Positions 54,057 through 64,000 of a stretch of DNA of 64,000 bases are shown here, in pieces. The notes beneath the pieces were generated by a model. It was not told the origin of the DNA, did not search any database, and saw nothing but the letters and a program-made list of their open reading frames with translations. How positions within the stretch are numbered: the stretch's first letter is position 1; the number at the start of each line of letters is the position of its first letter. A program made the position numbers and the translations under genes. The stretch is from Cyrtodaria siliqua. Its lineage: Eukaryota; Mollusca; Bivalvia; Adapedonta; Hiatellidae. The stretch covers positions 1-64,000 of the forward strand of contig JAWPHD010011215.1 of the NCBI GenBank assembly GCA_037043455.1, written 5' to 3'.

Positions 54057-54749
54057 ATCTATACAGAGCATTGGGGAGTATTAAAAGGATCACTATGGTT
54101 AAAAGCGTAAATTTAAAAACTAAATGAAACTTTTAAAACAGTTTCTTAATACTGGATTCTGCTCTCTCAGCAATATGTTAACCACAATTAGTATGTACTA
54201 TGCCTTATACTTGTGTTAGTTTTAAACAGCTGAAAATCTGCCATTTTGCCTGTTTACGGAATCAATGTCCCTAAAAGTTTAAAACTCCAGATCATGGATC
54301 TTTTGATGATCAGGCCTGAGCATTTTACAAAAAAATGTATTAAAAAAAACATTTGTTCATTTTTTATTTCATTTAAAAAAACACATCCTTCAGGCAGTAA
54401 TGGATCACTTTTCTTGATAGGTGCTACACTAAGTGGGTTATTACTCAAGGAACTTGCACTAATGTATAGTTATATCCTTATATGATCAATCTTCAAATAT
54501 GGAATGTTTCATAAATAAAACAAAGGCATTCAAGCTGAATAAATGAAATGTAAACATAAACTGATTCACTAATACCGATGATCGCCTACTACCGAAAGCA
54601 CTGTATAGGAATGTCGCCGATGCTCTAAGAAGTAGTCGCTGTGGCGGTGATATGATACCAATGATAGTGTTGCCTCATATCCTACATTCGCTACTTGTGT
54701 GTTTTATAATATCCTCTAATAGGCTCTATGGGGCCAGGATCTCTTCTCC

Positions 54750-55698
54750 ATACATGTGATATCTCCCGCCGGGAGCTAATTTCTCCCGGAATTTCATGGG
54801 ATCTCCCGGCCTCCCGCCGGGAGCTCCATTTCTCCCGGTATTTTCCGCCGAGTTACAAAATTTCGCTATTTGCGAATCCTTTTGGGTAATTGCTATGATT
54901 TATGGGATCAAGACCGAGTTTTCCAAATGATCTAGAATAAACACTGCCGTCTTATCTATATCTGTGAAAACATTGCCCCTGGGCGGGTAATTAAAAGGAT
55001 TAGCATGTCAGGTAATTGGTTAATTGTGTGAAAATAATGATTGGATTGTTTGTTTATGACCCGTGGCGGCGATACCTGTAATGTCCATGGGAGGTTGATT
55101 ATGATAGGATTAAGGAATACACCGACTGTAAGTGGGGTGGTAATTAGCGAATTCGGCATCGATTGATATTTGGTATATAATATTGATGAGTGCCAAGTTT
55201 AATAATGTGAACAATTGTGTAGACTTTCAACCGACAAAGGTGATGCTGGCAGCAGCCAAATCTTGTTGTAATTAGTGGTTAAAAAGTGGACAGAGTCTCA
55301 AGATATATACCCTAGCAGATTTAAATGATGTTATTTTATGGTATGTTTATGAAAGCAGATTAATGATCATCATTAACTAAAAGGTGATGCTGACAGCAGC
55401 CAAGTCTTGTTGTAATTAGTGGTTAAAAAGTGGACAGAGTCTATATAAAGTGTTTAATTACATGCTATACTTGATTATATGCTATGCTAACATGAAATAA
55501 ACAGTATTCAACTATTGTATGTATAAAATATCATGTTTTATGCTGATTTACCCCCTTTATTAAGGTTTATATCAGAAAAAAATATACGGGTACGCGTTAA
55601 AAATTTGAGTATAAAAACCTCCCTGAATTTTGTCAAATCTCCCTGAAAAAAAAGTCAAATCTCCCTGGTAACCCTCCTGAAAATATCACATGTATGCT
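54750..55698. mobile_element. Putative element with catacatgtgata ends and CTCCC subterminal motifs
   Basis: ccatacatgtgatatctccc at the left is mirrored by gatttgac...atatcacatgtatgc at the right. Subterminal ctcccgccgggag palindromes (54764-54830) and ctccctg repeats (55620-55680). An internal ~65-bp direct repeat (aggtgatgctg(g/a)cagcagcc) lies at 55237 and 55381. Boundaries approximate. Confidence 0.5.
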
Positions 55699-55699
55699 T

Positions 55700-56840
55700 C
55701 TCGGTGATATTATTATATAACATTTTATCTAATTCATAATCAGGACCAGTGCTGTCTCTGTCAGCATCTTATTGCGTTACTGGAACAAACTTTCATATAC
55801 CCCCACATGAACCTGCATTGATGATCAGTTACGATCGAGAGCAGGACAGACAGCTTACCTCTTACCGTTCTTTCGCGAAAAAACATGACTTTCACACACA
55901 ATTTGCTCCCGATTACAAAATAAGTATAAAATTTAACTACCACTTGTAATTTGGTTTACATTTCAAAACCCTACATGTATCAGCTTACTTTTGCTAGAAT
56001 CACCGTTCCTTCTATGTTTCTATTGAATCTTGTTTACAAAAGTAACTTTAAAACTTGCGCCATATTTTTTTGACATCAAATCGTTTCGACCCCAAGCTTA
56101 TTCGGCCCCTTAACATTTCGACCCATTGTGTTTTTTCGTAAGGAATCTACTTATTACCATCCGAGACTGTTTTTCAAATGTGTTTAAATAGGGAGATATG
56201 ACGCCATTACCATACAAAGTAGAACACTCAACAAAAAACAACATCTCACGAACCAAAAACACACTTTTTTGTTTTGTTTATAATTATCAAGTTTTTTTCA
56301 AACGAAGTCCCCGGCGTAAAAAGTGCCTGTGCCACAGGGGTACAAGTTTGTATATAGAGATGCTGCATGCTTTACAAAGACTTATATAGTGAAACAACTG
56401 AAACATCTTCTTCTCCGAAACCACAAGGCATACTGTAGAGCTCTCAGATATATCGCATGTTACATCAGCTTCTGGTCCTATTCCAGGTTTGTACCTAGAG
56501 AGAAAATCTGGCCCCACCCCGGGAGGCACAGTTTTACATATCTCTATATAGGCTAGTAGAATCCTCTGAAACTACAAGAGCCAGTGGTTTAATAAGCGTA
56601 TGGTCCTTTGCAAAGTGTGTTCAAATGGCGACCATGGGAGTTATAGCTTGACCCGGCTAGCTCTAGCGTTGCCACACGGCATAATGGAATTTGTGCGTTA
56701 AAGGACAAATTACTGTTATATAAGTGGCAGTGTAACATGTATTGTATAACATTCTGCAGGTGCAATTTATAACATGACACCTGCAACTCTAATCATCACT
56801 TCCTCTTCCTTCAGAAAATTGCATAGAACAAAAGGTTGCA
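55700..56840. other. Gene-free stretch
   Basis: No exon, TIR or tandem array recognised. Short open frames here lack composition or family resemblance. Confidence 0.5.
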
Positions 56841-56844
56841 ATAA

Positions 56845-57168
56845 TTTAAAGGGACACATGGCAATCTTGAATTTTTTAAAAACTCACGGCGTCCCGTTAG
56901 TTTTTCTCTTAACTTGCATTTGTACAATCATTAATATTAATTGTTAGAATAGTTCAAAGCAAATTGTTTTTACATATTACTAACTTTTTATAATATTGCA
57001 CCAACAATATAGTTTTAAATTTGGTAAAATAATGAAGAAAACTGAAATCTCAATTTTATATTTAATTATATGCAAGCAGTTTTAAAGTAAAAATGACGCA
57101 GAATAAGTAAATCGAGGAGCAAATCTTAATGTTTGAATAAAACTCAAGATTGCCATGTGTCCCTTTAA
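56845..57168. mobile_element. M2 MITE copy 2
   Basis: Full copy with tttaaagggacacatggcaa and inverse ends, same interior as 3213-3534. It abuts the DIRS-like element. Confidence 0.85.
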
Positions 57169-57218
57169 ACGTTTAACGTCAATCTAAAAGCCCTTACGCC
57201 AGGCGTTAGAAGGAAGTT

Positions 57219-57992
57219 CCGGAGAAGACTCCAGAAAAGTCGCCAGAAAGGACACCAGCACCTCCAGTCGTGGACCCAGAGCTTATCAAGGAAGTGGTAC
57301 GCCAGGTGACGCCGCAGTTGGTTGAGTCTCTCGGGGACATCCGGCGAGGCGTCGTTGTTCCTGAATCTGAGGGCTCATACGAAGGTACGAGTATGGAGAA
57401 TGCTGTTTTACCAGTATCGGTAACAAGGATTCATGATGAGTTGGGTTCCAACATTGGGCCTAGTTTATCAAGCAAACTAATAAAGGGGAGTACGTTGATC
57501 TTATTTACTCCTTTCCAAGCCCCATGAAGACAATTCAAAACATGTCTCTCTGATTTGATTTTTAATTTATATAAGTGTTTACACCTCCTTTCATCCAGAG
57601 GCAACGGCTGGTTTGTTAAAATACTTAAGTATTATTCTCTTGGGGGCCCAACGTTTTGGTGGTCTGGGTTGGAAATTATATGATGAGCAATACAGGTTGA
57701 AAAAAAACCGTAACCCATCTTCTTCTTGGGGTTTGGTTGATCAGGAACTATGGCTATTATACATGTTTTACACGCCTTCTACGCCCGTTCCAGGAGGTCA
57801 AGTATTTTGACTACAATGCCAAGGGTTGGTGTAACAAGAATCCATGTAATTATCTTCATATATGTATGCAATGCTCGGGTTTCCACCCTTCTGTGCGTTG
57901 CAAAAGTAACGCTTTGCATTTAAATCAACATCAGCATAGTAATGTATTTATTTTTAGGGCAGGCGGCGGAAGCCAGAAAGGGGCACGTTAAC
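57219..57992 (+). pseudogene. DIRS-like retroelement gag-like region, frameshifted
   Basis: A proline/glutamate-rich stretch leads into PELIKEVVRQVTPQLVESLG, then a break (stop after 57527). Next comes GLLKYLSIILLGAQRFGGLG (from 57613). A frame change near 57770 leads to KYFDYNAKGWCNKNPCNYLH, which contains a Cys/His cluster (CNKNPC...H.C..C.GFHP...C) like the knuckle in DIRS-type gag-like proteins. Several stops and shifts make it non-functional. Confidence 0.65.
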
Positions 57993-58279
57993 CCGTCCCC
58001 TGTGCCAAGCTACCCAACACGTCCAGTCTATAGGTCAACTGATCCAGTTGGGGTTTCGCCAAGGCTCCAATTTAGAAATACCAACTCGCGTTAATACCCA
58101 TTAAAATCAAATTTCTGTGTAGAATTTTGGTGTTTTACCCCGATACAGACACCGCCAATGAATTGGTAAATGGTTTTGCTAATGGTTTTAGGTTGCATTA
58201 TTCGGGACCTAGGCATTTTCAGATTGCCATAACCTAGTCTCTTTCATAAACAATGAAGCGGAATCTTTAAGCTAGTTTC

Positions 58280-58998
58280 TTCTAGGGCGTATGGCAGGGC
58301 CCTTTGTGAATCAACCTTTTCAAAATATAAGAATATCTCCAGTCGGTCTGGTCCCGAAAAAAGACGGTAGTTCTCGGTTAATTCACCATTTGTCATACCC
58401 ATGCGGTTCTGATATTAATGATTTTATTGATCCAAATTTATGTAATGTTCAATATGCATCTTTTGACCAGGCCATTGAAATTATCAAGGGCCTGGCTAGG
58501 TAAAATGGACATAAAGTCTGCTTTAGATTACTGCCAATAAATTATCTAGATTTTGAGTTGTTTGGCTTTAAAGTTATGGGGCAATTCTTCTACGATATGT
58601 GTCTTCCGATGGGATGTTCCCTTTTTTAAAAATTTGCAACTGCTCTTGAATGGGTAGTCAAACAACAGTCCAAATTAGACAGCGTTCGTCCGTCGGATGG
58701 GGACGTAAACCGGGCGGTCCCGTGTATCGGTCTATCAACCGAGCACGTTAAAGAACCATAGGAATCTATTCGATAATAAGAGTAGGGCAGGTTCCCGGAT
58801 TCCTATGTATCCTTCCCTTCTCTCTGGGGCGGCTCTAAATAACCTGTACTGTGTTGATGAGCCGTTAAACAACATTCAATTCAATTCATTATTTAGATGA
58901 CTTTCTTTTTGGCGGTAAAAAAGAATACTCACACTGTGCCTTGCTTATGGCTAATTTTGGTGATTTGTGCAATGTGCATGGACATTGGTGTTCCTATG
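58280..58998 (+). pseudogene. DIRS-like reverse transcriptase, disrupted
   Basis: PVGLVPKKDGSSRLIHHLSY starts the fingers region; DQAIEIIKGLAR is followed by a frame break, then MDIKSA..., LFGFKVMGQFFYD and LPMGCS. A SINE (58684-58893) interrupts the gene. Beyond it the catalytic YLDD box (HYLDDFLFGG, from 58887) resumes, then stops at GIGVPMK near 58998 where a foldback begins. Stops and shifts are numerous. The GLVPKKDG/HHLSYP and YLDD style fits DIRS-type elements better than Gypsy; this class call is from recalled family features. Confidence 0.72.
58684..58893 (+). mobile_element. 5'-truncated S1 SINE inside retroelement
   Basis: Body gtccgtcggatggggacgta, aaagaaccataggaatctat and tail gagccgttaaacaacattca + attcaattc. 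The head with the tRNA boxes is missing. It splits the RT just before YLDD, so the exact right edge overlaps the resumed frame by a few bases. Confidence 0.82.
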
Positions 58999-59000
58999 AA

Positions 59001-59760
59001 ATGTGGATGATGTGATAACATGCCGAATTTAATTTAGAAATTATGTCTCGAGTGCCATTTTTATATAAATGTACAAGGCCTCGAAAAGCTTAGTGCAATT
59101 TTACTCTAAGATGTTTTGTTTTTTATGTTAAATAAATTTGTCCATAGAATTGTACATTTATATAAAAATGGCACACGAGACATAATTTCTAAATTAAATT
59201 CGGCATGTTATCACATCATCCACATTTCAAAGTCAATCATTGTAAAAAAAACAAGCTATTCTTTCAATGGCATGTACTTTCAAAATAATCTCAATGCTAT
59301 AGTATGGTGGCACTGACGGGTTTTAATTGTCAAACTATTATAAATGGCAACTATATTTTTGGATGTATTAAACACAACTGAGTGACTGTTGTGAATAGAA
59401 ACATGGCAACACAAGAGTAATTTATTATTATATTCCTATAAAAACAGCACAAACTAAATAATAACATATGAATCCGATAAAATTACCTGTTTATCCGAAT
59501 GTTTCACCATACAGCATGTTTCAATTTACATCATGTGCGTGTGTTGAAGGCACATGGCGTATAAAGAAAATCTTCATTTTTAACAATGGTGTACTTCGAA
59601 TTTTGGATGATGTGATAACATGGCTTACTTTATTTAGCAATGATGTCTCGTGTGCCATTTTTAGATAAATGGACAATTCTATGGACAAATTTATTTAACA
59701 TAAAAACAAAACATCTTAGAGTAAACTTGCACTAAACTTTTCGAATATAAAGGGCACTAT
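59001..59760. mobile_element. Foldback element inside retroelement
   Basis: Arms 59002-59075 and 59153-59226 are inverted (gatgatgtgataacatgccg; atttctaaattaaattcggc). A third, diverged arm with tggatgatgtgataacatgg lies at 59604-59700 followed by ttatttaacataaaaacaaa. It interrupts the region between RT and RNase H. Confidence 0.72.
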
Positions 59761-59945
59761 TTCTGCCAAATAAATATCGTTTCTGATATTATGTTCACAT
59801 CAATAGTGTTGCATTAATGTCGTCTATTATATCATTGACAATTTTCTTGCCTATAATATGCATTTGGATGAAACTTTCAATTAACCATACCCCATCCATT
59901 TTGGATTTTCTTTTCAAAGATGGCTGACCAATAGCCCTTAACATT

Positions 59946-60358
59946 TATTTTGGGGAAGAAGAAGAAGGTCACTCTCAAGTCTCTACAGTCTCTTGCTGGC
60001 TCACTGGATTTTTGCGCACGTGCAATACCAGCGGCTCGTGCATTTTGTAGGCGTTTTTATGACGCAATGTCGCGTGCAGCACAACCACATCACTTCATTA
60101 GAGTGTCAAAACCAATGAAAGAAGATGCAAGAATGTGTTTAATATTTCTCGATTGTTTTAATGGCTACTGTTATTTCCCGGATTCAGTTTGGACCAGCAA
60201 TTTCGGCTTGCATCTTTTTACTGACTCTGCGGGCAATGCTGATTTGGGGTGTGCTTTTCGGAGTGCGGCATGCGGAATTCGAAATGCGGAATTCGGAATG
60301 CGGAAGTCAAGAAATAGAAGTGAAATAAATGTGTGCCAAATGGGCCGAACGACATGGT
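59946..60358 (+). pseudogene. DIRS-like RNase H region fragment
   Basis: KKKVTLKSLQSLAGSLDFCA, then AARAFCRRFYDAM and GLHLFTDSAGNADLGCAF resemble the tether and RNase H block (LQSL.G.L.F...RAF.RR; LFTD.SG). The frame then runs into a short atgcggaattcg repeat and stops at 60360. No tyrosine recombinase or terminal repeats were found downstream. Confidence 0.7.
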
Positions 60359-60881
60359 AGGTACGTGCGAGGTATCGTAGGTATATAACCATGATACTGG
60401 TGGAATGGGAATCGTGGTATTTGCAACAAACCAGCCACTCAATATTCAATCAATATTGAACATTGATTGTCCCTCAATAGCGGACTGTTTAGTGTACACA
60501 GATGTAACATAGGCGTAGGAATAGGGGTTGGGTGCAGGAGAGGGTCAGCCCCCACACACAACCCGCCAATAAGTTAATAGGGTTGGGGATGAGGGAAATT
60601 ATATTTTGGATTTTTTTGTGGGGTGGGAGTGGATGGGTGTGGGGTAAAGGAAAACCATCCAGGGAGATATTTTCGAGATTTTGTTATATTAAGAAATATA
60701 TCCATGTGAATATTTTGCAGATTTTTTAGGGCATAGGACAGTTAGGGTTATGTTTGAAACGCTTTTGCAAGGTTAGTGTTTGTTTGATTGTGTAAGAAAG
60801 GGATTTCCAGTAGGGTTTCTTTTAGATAACCTCTGAAGCTTCATTATATGGATATTTCCAAAATTATTAATATTTTTCTGC

Positions 60882-61448
60882 TCTGTCGTTCTACAATACC
60901 ATCCCCCTCACTTTTCCAAAATTGCAATAACCTTCAGCTCGGTCTTTATTAAATCCCTGGCATAAGTCGTTCTACAACACCATCCCCCTCACTTTCCCAA
61001 AATTGTAATTACGTTCAGCTCGGTCTATATTAAATCCCTGGCATAGGTCGTCCTACAACACCAATCCCCTCACTTTTCCAAAATAATAATTACGTTCAGC
61101 TCGGTCTTTATTAAATCCCTGGCATATGTCGTCCTACAACACCAATCCCCTCACTTTTCCAAAATTGTAATTACGTTCAGCTCGGTCTATATTAAATCCC
61201 TGGCATAGGTCGTTCTACAACACCATCCCCACCCCTATTTTTCCAAAATTGTAATTACGTTCAGCTCGGTCTTTATTAAATCCCTAACATAGGTCGTTCT
61301 ACAATACCATCCCCCTCACTTTTCCAAAATTGTAATTACCTTCAGCTCGGTCTTTATTAAATCCCTGGCATAGGTCGTTCTACAACACCATCACCCTCAC
61401 TTTTCCAAAATTGTAATTACTTTCAGGTCGGTCTTTATTAAATCACAA
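60882..61448. repeat. 81-bp tandem array, seven copies
   Basis: Unit gtcgttctacaacaccatcc + ccctcacttttccaaaattg + taattacgttcagctcggtc + tttattaaatccctggcata. Copies vary at few positions. It lies outside the gene, between the DIRS-like remnant and a T-rich tract. Confidence 0.92.
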
Positions 61449-62110
61449 ACACTTGTTTTTATTTTTATTTTTTGTTTTTTTGGGGGTTTTTTTGTGTGTT
61501 TTTTCAGTCACCAGTGCGGTGACCCATTTATTCTCCCCGTAATTTGGCATGTTGTGGGTCGGGGAGGACCTTCCCACAGCAAGCCTTGCAAACAAATATA
61601 TATACAACTGTTTATATATATATTATACTATTTGACGGTTCATATAATAAAATATGTAGTCTTTACGATTCTTACGGATGGCGGGAGGTGTACAGTACTG
61701 GTTCTTCCCAGGAAAGGTGGGTGGACTACCTCCACCACAAAAAAATCGACCGTCATGTATAACCTTACATGTGTTGAAAATGACGTAATACACCATACAA
61801 AAAAACAAACAAACAAACAAACATACAAACAAACTTTACTATTTTTTTAAAAATTGAATTGTATGTGTTTTATTATATTACATTTTATCACATAACTTAC
61901 GGTGTGGGAATGTAATAACGCCATACTATATTTTCGATATTCCGCCAGTGATGTAACGATGCACGCGCTGTCAAAAAAACGACAATGACTATGATTCAAT
62001 ACATTCCCACGTTCTATGGCGTTGTCGTGTCTTAAAAGGACAGACACATGCAATAAAAAAATTATGTGTGAGTTATGTGATAAATATAATCTAACGTTCA
62101 TTCTCATTCA
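61449..62110. other. Gene-free stretch
   Basis: T-rich tract near 61455-61505 and a (caaa)n run at 61800-61830. Overlapping open frames on both strands between 61490 and 61850 have low-complexity composition; no gene is supported. Confidence 0.5.
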
Positions 62111-62117
62111 TACTTGA

Positions 62118-62215
62118 ATTTATTAAACGAGTTAGCAAAAATGATATAATGCTCGGTAAGAGACTCGCGTTATATCATTTGTACCATCTCGTTTAATAAA
62201 TTCAATAATGAATGA
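62118..62215. mobile_element. AT-rich hairpin element
   Basis: tgaatttattaaacgagtta and inverse ctcgtttaataaattcaata surround atgatataatgctcgg / cgcgttatatcat. Same family as 11955 and 33960. Confidence 0.72.
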
Positions 62216-62657
62216 GCACTCATGTAAGATCCTCTATATAGACATTTGTATGAAAAAACACTACAGAGTAAGGTACTTTGGTTTTACGGATACAAGATAG
62301 AACAAAATATTAAAGAAAAAAAAGAGTTTTAGTTCTTAATGTTCTCTCCTACCGTGAGTCCTACGTGGCCACATGTCTTACCTAGCTTAATTGTTAATGT
62401 ATATGTCAGACAGTGTCAGATTCTTGGGCAGAATAAAACCAAAAACACAAATTGTAGTAGTGAACTCCTCGCATGTTTATACAAGACAATTATTTAAAAA
62501 AGTTCATATATTTGTTCCATTTTTTTTCAAATAGTTCGAAAGCATTGTTTTGTGTTGCTATACATTCTAAATTGAAAAAAAAGGTTTTCCTATTTTTGAA
62601 TGCCGCTATTGACAGTTTACTTTGTAAATGTTTGGTACTGAAAATATAATATTTCAT

Positions 62658-63360
62658 TTAGAGTAGTATGTACAAGTCGGCTGGTGTTAATGTGTTACCA
62701 ATGTTAAAAATAAATGATTCTTCCGTCAAATTTAAACATACGTCATTACTGGACAACCAACTGTTTAATTTACTAAGTACAGATTGCGTTTCAGGACAAT
62801 TCCAAAGCATATCAATTAATGTTTCCTCTTGTTGACAATCCTTGCACAATGAACTATCAATGATGTTAATTTTGCGTATAAATCGTCTAGTTGGAAGTAT
62901 TCTATGATTTACCCGTACTTGAAACCATTGTAATGTTGCCATTACGTGTTCACGCCTTAATTCCATTAAGTGATGGGAAAGCTTATATTAGCAGTGTTTT
63001 GTAACGGATATTTTTCGGCAATAAAACACGTTTAAAAACAATTTTAATGAAAAAATACTATAACCTCTTTAAAATTACCTATTAAAAGTTTCAATATTAC
63101 AATATGCACTTTTTAAGCCAAAATTAACGTTTTATTTCATACCCCAGCCAACCCCGTTTTCGCTTCTTGGAGAAGTGGTTGGATGGGGTATGAAAGTTAA
63201 TACTCGGACCACGTAATGACTTGCTGAGGTAGGTATATATCATTCCATGTTTCTTCCTCTGTATTAAAATTTTTCTCCCATTTGAGGACTGAAGTTGGTT
63301 TACTGGGGTTTTGGTTAAGAATATTGTACAGATCCCGAGATCCATTTTGCTATTAAGAAA
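62658..63360 (-). pseudogene. LINE 3' fragment with zf-RVT-like Cys/His motif
   Basis: In the upstream (higher-coordinate) part, translated on the minus strand, a frame reads SVLKWEKNFNTEEETWNDIY then LPQQVIT (about 63230-63330). After a ~200-bp disruption MATLQWFQVRVNHRILPTRR leads to SSLCKDCQQEETLIDMLWNC, the C-x2-C...H/D...C pattern common after the RT domain of L1/Tx1-like LINEs. The LQWFQVRVNHRIL block supports this. No RT catalytic region or endonuclease is in the window; the fragment is broken and dead. Confidence 0.75.
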
Positions 63361-63369
63361 TGTATACAT

Positions 63370-64000
63370 ATTGAAAGGAAGAATTGGATATCGATTTTGT
63401 GGGAATATTTTTCCTAATATAAGTTTTTCCTATATAAACACTTCTGCGACTAGGAATATCACAACCCTTATTTTATGGAGATGTGATATATAGACTTCGA
63501 AAGTTAAAGGGATCTGGCGGGTTTCCTGACCATTTTATAAAATTAATCAGGAAGTTCGTCAGAAAAGAGTACGAAACCTTAATATTACAACGCACTGCAT
63601 GTTTACTGATTGACCCACTCTACAGTCAGTCACTACGATTCACCTTTCCCCTGTGCGATGACAACCTCTTGGGACTCTATGATTGCACCTTACTGAAACC
63701 CCAACAGAGGGAGGTAGGTGCATGAGCTTTCGTCCCTCGTTTTTTTTGGTAGTACCCTAGATTGGTTTTATCTTTGGCTGCAACTGCTGTGGTTGTTCAG
63801 TACAATTCTGGATACATCCTGAGATGTTTCTTATTGCCGGAGCAGGCTCCGGAGCAGGCTCCGGCTATATTTATCCCGGTCTCAGAAAGCTGCTATGGGT
63901 GTTGGACTGTATATCAACGTCATTTTACTGTTCATAAAACAACTGTATTCTAGTAAGAATACCGGGACGCAGTCAGATTGGTATACAGGCATTTTATGGG
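63370..64000. other. Gene-free right end
   Basis: Short frames only. A small direct repeat ggagcaggctcc occurs at 63839-63862. Part of this may be further upstream sequence of the LINE, but no RT motif was recognised. Confidence 0.4.

Noticed and set aside
61494..61850. 118-residue plus frame and antisense frames
   Set aside because: Low-complexity T-rich and (caaa)n DNA; no motif.

Overview
The window looks like animal nuclear DNA, most likely from a bivalve mollusc. It is AT-rich and packed with tandem arrays, foldback elements, tRNA-derived SINEs and dispersed repeats, including families with AACAAGAGG...AGCTAAAAA ends. It carries a single recognisable host gene split into many short exons by GT-AG introns. 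The bivalve assignment is inferred from repeat style; the gene call rests on protein similarity recalled from human NCAPG2.

Main gene (minus strand, 328-52798): I assembled 26 coding exons by hand. They give about 1,095 codons with consistent phase at all 25 junctions, and they align in order with condensin-2 complex subunit G2 (human about 1,140 residues). The start codon is at 52796-52798. The last roughly 45-50 codons, stop codon and 3' UTR lie off the left edge. The protein is a HEAT-repeat subunit of condensin II, which acts with SMC2, SMC4, NCAPH2 and NCAPD3 in mitotic chromosome compaction. No other intact host gene was found.

The most unusual pattern is that many of this gene's exon edges are duplicated in tandem into the neighbouring intron, so that introns begin or end with arrays of decoy splice sites. 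Exons 2, 7, 8, 10 and 26 have their 3' edge plus donor repeated. Exons 5, 10 and 11 have their 5' edge plus acceptor repeated. Intron 10 is flanked by such arrays at both ends: about 35-40 donor copies of 37 bp and about 12 acceptor copies of about 52 bp.

Mobile DNA by region. Introns 18-26 (1-17527) hold a 76-bp exon-edge array, a 51-bp array, short MITE-like hairpins, SINEs, a 26-bp satellite of about 78 copies split by a 154-bp MITE, and long AACAAGAGG-type elements. Introns 13-17 (17671-26317) hold a nested TIR element, a second copy of the same MITE and another AACAAGAGG-type element. Introns 3-12 (26423-49496) hold SINEs, exon-edge arrays, a 54-bp array inside a foldback, and TIR elements of 1.1 kb and 2.1 kb with apparent 5-bp target-site duplications. 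Upstream of the gene (52799-64000) are two foldback-like elements, a wrecked DIRS-like retroelement (about 57200-60360) itself invaded by a SINE and a foldback, an 81-bp array, and a LINE 3' fragment. No rRNA, functional tRNA or CRISPR array was seen.
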